DNA of 7,987 nucleotides from Eubacterium sp. CAG:786 (GTDB taxonomy: Bacteria; Bacillota; Clostridia; Oscillospirales; Ruminococcaceae): NCBI GenBank assembly GCA_000432175.1, contig HF989446.1:8464-16450 (forward strand). Reading direction: 5' to 3'. The translations under genes and the position numbers were made by a program. This document shows, in pieces, positions 1-4,880 of this stretch. Each line of letters starts with the position of its first letter. Position 1 is the stretch's first letter. The notes below the pieces were generated by a model. It ran no database searches, was not told the origin of the DNA, and saw nothing but the letters and a program-made list of their open reading frames with translations.

Positions 1-2
1 AG

Positions 3-1208
3 AGCACTCTTGAACCCGGCGAGATAAAGGTCCGCGCGGCTTCCGAGGGACTTGCCCCCGCAGAAATAACGCTGAATTCCGAGGGCTGCGGAAACCCCGT
101 CGGCGTGAGCGTGGTGACTGGAAACAAGTTCCCGGCGCAGAGCACCGGATATACTAATGAGGTCCCCGCGAGAATGCTCGTTCCGGTGTGCGACGTTCGC
201 GAATTCACCCCGGAGCGGCGCACGGCAGAGTTACGCATAAATCTGCTGCCCGGGAACTGCACCTATAACGACGTTGAACTTAGCATAGTCCGCAGGAACG
301 GCGTCGAGAGCAACCTTGCAACGGCTGAATGGGACGGCGAAAAGGCGACCGTTACCGCAAAGGGCGACGGGGAATTCTGCGTGCGCGCGATGGTGCATAA
401 CGGCGCTGAGCACCCGCAGATAGTCGCGGATATTCCGTTCACGGCGACGGGGCTGGGAGCTGCATACAAGGACGCGTTCAGCTTTATCAGCGCGAATAAG
501 CTTGACAGTTCAAACGTCACCACAAATATGATAGAGGACGGCGCGATATCCAACTTCGACGGCAGGACTGTAATGACGTACAAGGACGTTGATTTCGGAA
601 AGACCGGCGCAGAATACATGACCGTGAGCGTCGGGGCGTGCTTTGATATTCCCGTGGAAATATGGGACGGAACCCCTGACGACGGAAAGCTGATCTGCAC
701 GGCGCACTTCTCAAACAACGGGCACTGGTGCGGCTTTGCCGGGCAGGATTTCCCGCTGGCGGAGCGAATGACCGGAGTTCACGATATCAGCGTTGTGATA
801 AGCGACAGGGTGATTTTCGGCGGTATCGGGTTCATTCCGGTTCAGCGTGCGTTCGACAAGAACTGGACTGCGGAAGCCGACAGCGTTTACGGCGACGAGT
901 ACAAAATAACCGGCCGCAGCGTGACAGGTATCGGCAACAACGTGAACATCAGCTACGACGGTCTTGATTTCGGCGAGAGCGGCGCGCAGCACCTGGTGAT
1001 AAGCGGCGCCACCGGAAATCCCATGAACCAGATACAGCTGAGGTACACTCCGGCTGGCGGTTCGCAGAACACGTTCCTGCTGGAGTTCATGCAGGACGGA
1101 GGGCGTGAGCAGGCGTTCAGAGTTCCCGAGCTTAAGGGCGTGAACGACATTTGCTTTGTTTTCATGCCGGGTTCAAAATTCGATTTTGACTGGTTCAGAT
1201 TTGAGTAA
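3..1208 (+). CDS. Glycoside hydrolase family 2 (beta-galactosidase-type), C-terminal part with two CBM6-like modules; 5' partial
   Basis: The frame is open from base 3 to the TAA at 1206-1208 (401 residues) and runs off the left edge. The GTG at 105 has no ribosome binding site and lies inside a domain, so it is not the start. The first ~30 residues (LEPGEIKVRAASEGLAPAEI) resemble the Ig-like domain that follows the TIM barrel in GH2 enzymes. Next comes a beta-rich domain (about residues 55-150) with SNLATAEWDG and TAKGDGEFCVRA, typical of long GH2 proteins of gut Firmicutes. Two CBM6-like modules follow, about residues 160-280 (YKDVDFGKTGAEYM) and 290-401 (YDGLDFGESGAQHL, ending FDFDWFRFE); both carry the D-F-G-x-x-G-A pattern. 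The catalytic barrel is outside the window. Family knowledge suggests hydrolysis of beta-galactosides or related glycans; exact substrate and location cannot be read here. A terminator follows directly. Confidence 0.88.
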   Translation, partial: STLEPGEIKVRAASEGLAPAEITLNSEGCGNPVGVSVVTGNKFPAQSTGYTNEVPARMLVPVCDVREFTPERRTAELRINLLPGNCTYNDVELSIVRRNGVESNLATAEWDGEKATVTAKGDGEFCVRAMVHNGAEHPQIVADIPFTATGLGAAYKDAFSFISANKLDSSNVTTNMIEDGAISNFDGRTVMTYKDVDFGKTGAEYMTVSVGACFDIPVEIWDGTPDDGKLICTAHFSNNGHWCGFAGQDFPLAERMTGVHDISVVISDRVIFGGIGFIPVQRAFDKNWTAEADSVYGDEYKITGRSVTGIGNNVNISYDGLDFGESGAQHLVISGATGNPMNQIQLRYTPAGGSQNTFLLEFMQDGGREQAFRVPELKGVNDICFVFMPGSKFDFDWFRFE

Positions 1209-1212
1209 CGCA

Positions 1213-1248
1213 TTCCCCGGGGCTGTTGTCCCGGGGTTCGTGTTTTTT
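1213..1248 (+). terminator. Rho-independent terminator of the GH2 gene
   Basis: A 7-bp perfect GC stem (CCCCGGG at 1215-1221, CCCGGGG at 1230-1236) with an 8-nt loop is followed by TTCGTG and a run of six T. It starts 5 nt after the GH2 stop codon and separates that gene from the next one. Confidence 0.88.
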
Positions 1249-1279
1249 GTAACCAAATTGTAAGAATATTGTAACCAAA
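1247..1279 (+). promoter_or_regulatory. Three tandem 11-bp direct repeats, WalR/OmpR-family-like box
   Basis: Three consecutive 11-mers are seen: TTGTAACCAAA (1247-1257), TTGTAAGAATA (1258-1268) and TTGTAACCAAA again (1269-1279). Read as half-sites they are TGTAAC-N5-TGTAAG-N5-TGTAAC. The published WalR (YycF) consensus of low-GC Gram-positives is TGTWAH-N5-TGTWAH; the outer two half-sites match fully and the middle one misses only the last base. The array ends 6 bp before the -35 box, a place suited to an activator. Which regulator binds is inference. The first repeat overlaps the T-run of the preceding terminator. Confidence 0.55.
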
Positions 1280-1285
1280 AAGCTA

Positions 1286-1315
1286 TTGAATTATAGTAGT
1301 AATATGTTGTATAAT
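1286..1315 (+). promoter_or_regulatory. Sigma-A-type promoter of the NlpC/P60-like gene
   Basis: The -35 TTGAAT (1286-1291) and a consensus -10 TATAAT (1310-1315) are 18 bp apart. The start point would be near 1322, giving a leader of about 28 nt. The ribosome binding site AAAGGA (1335-1340) lies 9 nt before the ATG at 1350. Confidence 0.8.
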
Positions 1316-1349
1316 AGTGTAAAAGGTAAAAGTGAAAGGACGGTGCTGA

Positions 1350-1967
1350 ATGAAGAATAATCTTATCTTAATTCTTGTAGTTACAGTCATCAGCATTGCT
1401 ATAATCATAATAAGCGTAGTCGTGAGCCTTGGCGGCAAGGGCGGTGAAGAAAGCCAGGACAGCTCCTCCACGACGTCAGCCGTCAGCCAGACCGAGCCCA
1501 CCGAGCCGGAGCCGGAACCCACCTCCGAGCCTGATACGCCGGTATCCGTGCCCGAGACCGAGACTACAGCCGACAGCGAAGAGGAAGTGCTCCCGGAAGC
1601 GGAGGACATCATCGCGCTTGCGCGTTCGCTCATCGGCACTGATTTTGCCGACGGGGGAGAAACACCCGCGTTCGGTTTCGACAACAGCGGCTTCATTTAC
1701 TATGTTCTCCGCGAGAATGGCTACATCACCTGCCCGAGAGGTGTTTCGGCGCAGTCGCAGATGGGCACCGTCAGACAGTACGATGAGCTTTCCCCAGGGG
1801 ACCTGGTGTTTTTCTCAGAAAGCGGCGCGAACGCCGAGTTCGGGGGAATTTACACGGGCAACGGCGTGATGATAGCATGCCTTATGCCGGGCACAAAGGT
1901 CAGGGAAGTTGACATCACCACGGATTATTACTCCCGCAATTTCTTCTGCGGAGTTGCGATAATCTGA
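1350..1967 (+). CDS. Membrane-anchored NlpC/P60-fold protein with replaced catalytic residues (probable pseudoenzyme)
   Basis: This 205-residue protein has one N-terminal hydrophobic segment (about 5-27) without a clear cleavage site, so it is probably an anchor with the rest outside. A Ser/Thr/Pro/Glu-rich linker follows (about 33-82, TEPTEPEPEP), then an NlpC/P60-like domain (about 84-205): IIALARSLIGT, GFDNSGFIYYVL, LSPGDLVFF, GGIYTGNGVMIA. Active NlpC/P60 peptidases have Cys in F-D-C-S-G, His in H-V-G-I-Y and a third polar residue, often His, about 12 residues on. Here these positions are Asn112, Phe164 and Ala176, while the surrounding fold motifs remain. The protein should therefore not cut peptidoglycan by the usual mechanism; binding cell-wall peptides or scaffolding is possible but unproven. 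It is a single-gene unit with its own promoter and terminator. WalR-like boxes upstream would fit a cell-wall role. Confidence 0.82.
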   Translation: MKNNLILILVVTVISIAIIIISVVVSLGGKGGEESQDSSSTTSAVSQTEPTEPEPEPTSEPDTPVSVPETETTADSEEEVLPEAEDIIALARSLIGTDFADGGETPAFGFDNSGFIYYVLRENGYITCPRGVSAQSQMGTVRQYDELSPGDLVFFSESGANAEFGGIYTGNGVMIACLMPGTKVREVDITTDYYSRNFFCGVAII

Positions 1968-1971
1968 CATT

Positions 1972-2009
1972 TTCGGGACGGGCGCTGACCTGTCCCGCTT
2001 TTGTTTTTG
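1972..2009 (+). terminator. Rho-independent terminator of the NlpC/P60-like gene
   Basis: The stem CGGGAC (1974-1979) pairs with GTCCCG (1992-1997) across a 12-nt loop and is followed by CTTTTGTTTTTG. It begins 6 nt after the stop codon at 1965-1967. The stem is modest (6 bp), but the T-rich tail is good. Confidence 0.75.
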
Positions 2010-2083
2010 TCAGTAATATTCTGCTGAAAAAATCGTGCTGTGTTCTGGGTAAAAAATATAATCGAAAAAGTAGCCAAACCCAC

Positions 2084-2098
2084 TTGAAAACGTTTACA
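2084..2098 (+). promoter_or_regulatory. cre-like / LacI-family operator over the -35 box
   Basis: All defined positions of the catabolite-responsive element consensus WTGNAANCGNWNNCA are met by TTGAAAACGTTTACA. With one more base the site (TTGAAAACGTTTACAA) is a near-perfect palindrome around a central CG, as LacI/GalR-family operators are. It covers the whole -35 element, so binding should repress. CcpA or a local LacI-type sugar regulator could bind; neither gene is in the window. Confidence 0.7.
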
Positions 2099-2112
2099 AA
2101 CTATGATATAAT
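2084..2112 (+). promoter_or_regulatory. Sigma-A promoter of the GH26-like gene
   Basis: The -35 TTGAAA (2084-2089) and the consensus -10 TATAAT (2107-2112) are 17 bp apart, the ideal spacing. The predicted start is near 2119, giving a leader of about 155 nt before the ATG at 2274. The -35 box lies inside a cre-like operator. Confidence 0.86.
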
Positions 2113-2133
2113 AAACGAAGAGCGTTTATTATA
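2107..2133. repeat. Perfect 11-bp inverted repeat over the -10 box and start point (candidate operator)
   Basis: TATAATAAACG (2107-2117) and its exact reverse complement CGTTTATTATA (2123-2133) flank the 5-nt spacer AAGAG. The left arm is the -10 box and the predicted start point falls in the spacer, so the left arm would not be in the transcript. The repeat is therefore more likely a DNA operator than an RNA hairpin. Confidence 0.65.
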
Positions 2134-2146
2134 AATCAAAATGCCT

Positions 2147-2220
2147 TGCACATGCGTTCACCTCCGGTGAACTCCGTGCATATCGGCAAATTATATCATA
2201 TCCTTGCGGATATGATATAA
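2147..2220 (+). promoter_or_regulatory. Structured 5' leader of the GH26-like gene with two hairpins
   Basis: The first hairpin has GTTCACC (2156-2162) pairing with GGTGAAC (2166-2172) across TCC, with an outer helix TGCAC/GTGCA (2147-2151, 2176-2180). The second is a perfect 13-bp inverted repeat (2191-2203 with 2208-2220) around the loop TTGC. No T-run follows, so neither is a plain terminator. They could stabilise the mRNA, control translation or bind a protein. I recognise no known riboswitch class. With the promoter and operators, this accounts for the gene-free stretch 1968-2273. Confidence 0.55.
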
Positions 2221-2273
2221 AACGCATGAAATTATGCGCGTAAGCGCTGAATTAACCGAAAGGAAACAAGTTG

Positions 2274-3719
2274 ATGGAACAGAAGATCTATTCAGTTGAA
2301 ATGGGACCTGCAAAGTGCGCCGTTGATCTCGGCGACGGAAGCGAGCGCGGTGAGTATGTAAACCAGGACTATATCCTGCACAAGATGGGCAGACCCCATC
2401 GTGCTATCAGCCTGATGTATTGCTACTATCCGCTGGACAAGACATGGCCCGTACGCGCGCGTCATGCGTTCGCTGACCAGGAGGTAAGCTTCCAGTGGGA
2501 TTACCCCTACGATGATTATTTCACCTATAAGGGCGGCATTGGCGGAACCACCGACGACGAGCCTTTCACATGCATGAAGGACGTGCGCCGTCACGGTCAG
2601 GACGTTATCCTCACCATGACTATCGACCCGAACCTCACCGATGATTACCTTATAAAGATAGCGCAGGAACTCAGAACATACGGCAGAATGCAGCTGCGTA
2701 TCAACCACGAGGCTACCGGTAACTGGTTCAGTTTCACCAAGCGCGCTACATACCAGCAGATAGCAGATTTCTATATTCGTTTCCACAATATCATCAAGAA
2801 GGAAGCTCCGAATGTTTCCACTATCCTCTGCATTGGCGGCGTTGAGCACCCCGAGAACGGCAGCGAGATAGAAATGGAAAAGGAATTCGCAGACGCTGTA
2901 CGTGCTACTGACATATGGTCCGTTGATAAGTACATGAGCCTGCACTGGGGCTGGCCCTACGATGTTGCGGAGGTAGGCGGCACAAGCTTCGGAAGGAGCA
3001 AGGTTGCCGACACATATAATCTTACAAAGCTTTCCGAGAAGCGCTACAAGGAACTCTGCGGCGGCGTCAAGAAGCCCATGGTCATGAGCGAATTCAACGC
3101 GGACGGCGACGTAACAGGTCCCTACGACCAGGCGGCTATGATAAAGGAATTCTGCGACATGCTGAAGAACGACCCGGAGCAGGGCTGGTTCAACGGCTTC
3201 ACATTCTATCAGTTCCGCGACCGTGGCAGACTCGGGCTTGAGATCGAGGACCCGAACAATCCCGATGTAGGTATCGAGCAGCCTGCACTCCAGACTTACA
3301 AGGAGATAATCCACGACGAGTATTTCTACCCGACGATAAAGCAGAACGCTGAGATAACTCTTCCCGTAACTCTGCGCTGGGGTGGAAGCGAGGACGCGAC
3401 CGGTATCGCTATTCCGCTCCATTTTGACAAGAGCCCGGTATTCTGCGAGGCAACATTCGACGAGCCGCTCAACCTTATGATGGAGATAAACGGAAAGTGG
3501 TTCTACAAGAGCCCCGAAGCAAAGACCATCGACTTCATGCCTGCGTTCTTTGAGAAGCCCCTTGACGGCGCCGCTGACCTTACGCTCAAGATATTTGCGC
3601 CTCCCGCTTCCGGTGAGAACGACCCCTCACAGGGCGGCGACTGGCAGACCAACTATTACACCACGATGACCAAGCTGCCGAATATCAGAATTCGCTTTGC
3701 GCCTATCATCGAGGGCTAA
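2274..3719 (+). CDS. Cytoplasmic clan GH-A glycoside hydrolase, GH26-like, with C-terminal beta-rich domain
   Basis: The protein has 481 residues from ATG 2274, preceded by AAAGGAAA (2259-2266). A TTG at 2271 in the same frame is a less likely start. No signal peptide or membrane segment is seen, so it is predicted cytoplasmic. The N-terminal ~345 residues look like a TIM barrel. RINHEATGNWF places a candidate acid/base at Glu146, matching the R-P-x-H-E-x-x-G-x-W-F motif of GH26; VMSEFNADG offers the nucleophile Glu273. Aromatic motifs such as SLHWGWPY and FTFYQFRD would suit a sugar-binding cleft. The last ~120 residues (TLPVTLRWGG onward) form a beta-rich accessory domain I cannot name. GH26 enzymes mostly cut beta-1,4-mannan; another clan GH-A family is possible, so the substrate is not assigned. 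The gene is monocistronic, controlled by the strong promoter and cre-like site upstream, and ends at a strong terminator. Confidence 0.7.
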   Translation: MEQKIYSVEMGPAKCAVDLGDGSERGEYVNQDYILHKMGRPHRAISLMYCYYPLDKTWPVRARHAFADQEVSFQWDYPYDDYFTYKGGIGGTTDDEPFTCMKDVRRHGQDVILTMTIDPNLTDDYLIKIAQELRTYGRMQLRINHEATGNWFSFTKRATYQQIADFYIRFHNIIKKEAPNVSTILCIGGVEHPENGSEIEMEKEFADAVRATDIWSVDKYMSLHWGWPYDVAEVGGTSFGRSKVADTYNLTKLSEKRYKELCGGVKKPMVMSEFNADGDVTGPYDQAAMIKEFCDMLKNDPEQGWFNGFTFYQFRDRGRLGLEIEDPNNPDVGIEQPALQTYKEIIHDEYFYPTIKQNAEITLPVTLRWGGSEDATGIAIPLHFDKSPVFCEATFDEPLNLMMEINGKWFYKSPEAKTIDFMPAFFEKPLDGAADLTLKIFAPPASGENDPSQGGDWQTNYYTTMTKLPNIRIRFAPIIEG

Positions 3720-3724
3720 AAAGA

Positions 3725-3761
3725 TGCAGGGACGGAGGAACCGTCCCTGCACTGTTTTTTT
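3725..3761. terminator. Strong bidirectional terminator between convergent genes
   Basis: A perfect 11-bp stem (TGCAGGGACGG at 3725-3735, CCGTCCCTGCA at 3741-3751) has a 5-nt loop. Seven T follow on the plus strand (3755-3761). On the minus strand the hairpin is followed by CTTTTTAG, the complement of 3716-3723. It ends the GH26-like gene and also lies 17 nt beyond the stop of the convergent DUF11 gene. Confidence 0.92.
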
Positions 3762-3767
3762 AAAACA

Positions 3768-4622
3768 TCAGATGTTTCCGGTGACTGTGAGCGTCCCGAC
3801 GGAGGGCGTTGTGATGATCGCGCCGGTAGCCCCATCACGGGTGTATTGCGCCGCTGCAACAGTTATAGTACCCGGTGTCGTCGCAAATTTGCCAGTAGTC
3901 TGGTCGTAGGTGTAATCGGTGCCGGGAGTAAGCGTTTGGCCGTTGTAGGAAGCCGTGAGGTTCCTGAGCACCGGATCGAATACGTCCTCGACTATTGCGC
4001 CGAGAGCGGCGTCAGCCGGTGCATTGCCGGTATTCTGGATAACAAAGGTATAAGTTACCTGTCCGTTTGCGGTTACAGTCGCAGGACTTATCGCCTTGCT
4101 TATCGAAAGCTGTACTCCGCTCACCGGGGTTATCACTTCGTCTGCGGCGACGGGCTCCGCAAGACCCGCTCCATCTGCAGTTGCAGTATTTGTGATTGCG
4201 CCATTGGCGTCAAGGGGAGCATAACTGTAGGGTGACACTTCATATATCAGCGTCGTGTTTCCGTTTGCAGGAACGTTCACGCCTGTTATGATAAGGCTGT
4301 TACCGACTGTCGGTTCGATGTCTGGCTGGAGCACTCCGTTGATATAGTATTTCAGCGAGCCGTCGATATATGCCAGGGGAACGAGTACGGTTTCGTTCCA
4401 GACATAGGCGCCGAGATTGTCGGTCACGGTCAGCCCGGTGTAAGCTGTTGTACCGCTGTTCGTAAGACTTATAACGAATGTTGTATCGCTGTCTGCGGAG
4501 TACTCAGTGCGTACTGCGGTCTTGCTTATTTCCAGTGACTGTACGATGTTGCCGACAACGATATTTGAATTTGTGACGGTGTTATTATATCTCAGGATAG
4601 CCTGATTAGTGAATTCTGCCAT
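3768..4622 (-). CDS. DUF11 repeat protein (two Ig-like repeats, no signal peptide)
   Basis: This 284-residue protein begins at an ATG with a perfect GGAGG 6 nt upstream on the minus strand. After an N-terminal segment (MAEFTNQAILRYNNTVTNSN) it has two homologous beta-sandwich repeats, about 30-165 (LEISKTAV, TFVISLTNSGTTAYTGLTVTDNLG, ITNTATADG) and about 171-284 (LSISKAIS, YTFVIQNTGN, VEDVFDP, ending LTVTGNI). The N-x-G followed by V-x-D pattern and TNTAT are DUF11 hallmarks. DUF11 proteins are usually surface or cell-wall proteins with signal peptides and anchors. This one has no signal peptide, membrane segment or LPXTG motif, although the start looks secure. It is rich in Thr, Ala, Asn and Val and poor in charge, as in extracellular structural proteins. 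Export route and function are unknown. It is transcribed alone, convergent with the GH26-like gene. Confidence 0.88.
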   Translation of the reverse strand: MAEFTNQAILRYNNTVTNSNIVVGNIVQSLEISKTAVRTEYSADSDTTFVISLTNSGTTAYTGLTVTDNLGAYVWNETVLVPLAYIDGSLKYYINGVLQPDIEPTVGNSLIITGVNVPANGNTTLIYEVSPYSYAPLDANGAITNTATADGAGLAEPVAADEVITPVSGVQLSISKAISPATVTANGQVTYTFVIQNTGNAPADAALGAIVEDVFDPVLRNLTASYNGQTLTPGTDYTYDQTTGKFATTPGTITVAAAQYTRDGATGAIITTPSVGTLTVTGNI

Positions 4623-4806
4623 AAAATACCTCCATGATATTCATAATTATCGGGATTTTCCTTCCCATTTATGATATGTGTTCCGGTATGATATGGTGCC
4701 GGTAATTACCGCTTTTTTTTGAACTATATGCGGTCAGAATATCAGATGCGGGTGCATTGCGTTCCGTTGACCGGCATGTAAAAAAAGCATGGCAGAACCA
4801 CACGAC
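4623..4806. promoter_or_regulatory. Divergent intergenic region with ATGATAT repeats and a small palindrome
   Basis: This region lies upstream of the minus-strand DUF11 gene. TATGATATG occurs twice, 17 bp apart (4670-4678 and 4687-4695), and ATGATAT a third time at 4634-4640. On the minus strand these read TATCAT, a possible -10, but no convincing -35 is visible. The palindrome CGGTAATTACCG (4700-4711) is followed by eight T (4713-4720). A DUF11 promoter is expected here but cannot be placed exactly. From 4721 to 4806 I see nothing clear. Confidence 0.35.
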
Positions 4807-4839
4807 TTTCACACTGTTTTCACAATGATACGGTATACT
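4807..4839 (+). promoter_or_regulatory. Promoter of the GH26-lipoprotein operon with an 11-bp-spaced direct repeat
   Basis: A -10 box TATACT lies at 4834-4839. No TTGACA-like -35 exists at the right distance; instead TTTCACA occurs at 4807-4813 and 4818-4824, exactly 11 bp apart. As half-sites this is TTCACA-N5-TTCACA, which fits the Bacillus PhoP consensus TT(A/C/T)A(C/T)A with its 5-bp gap. The boxes fall at about -38 to -22, where PhoP-type activators replace a poor -35. The regulator is inferred from pattern only. Confidence 0.5.
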
Positions 4840-4880
4840 TTGCAATGTTGTGCCGGATAACTACTTTCGGAGGAGCTTCA

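Noticed and set aside
105..107. GTG 105 as start of the first gene
   Set aside because: The frame is open to the window edge, the upstream translation continues a GH2 domain, and no ribosome binding site precedes the GTG.
2292..3422. Long minus-strand open frame (376 codons) opposite the GH26-like gene
   Set aside because: The plus-strand frame has a good start site, catalytic motifs and a terminator; the antisense translation shows no domain and is an artefact of codon composition.
3846..4235. Plus-strand open frame opposite the DUF11 gene
   Set aside because: The minus strand encodes two matching DUF11 repeats with a perfect Shine-Dalgarno; the plus frame is Arg/Cys-rich with no known pattern.
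4700..4720. Palindrome CGGTAATTACCG followed by T8 as a terminator
   Set aside because: The hairpin stem would be only 4 bp and no plus-strand gene lies upstream; it may instead be a protein-binding site.
4728..4781. Possible 17-residue small gene in the intergenic region
   Set aside because: It has no ribosome binding site, promoter or recognisable peptide.
4845..4847. ATG 4845 as start of the GH26 gene
   Set aside because: It falls at the predicted transcription start and would place the strong GGAGG inside the coding sequence; ATG 4881 fits better.
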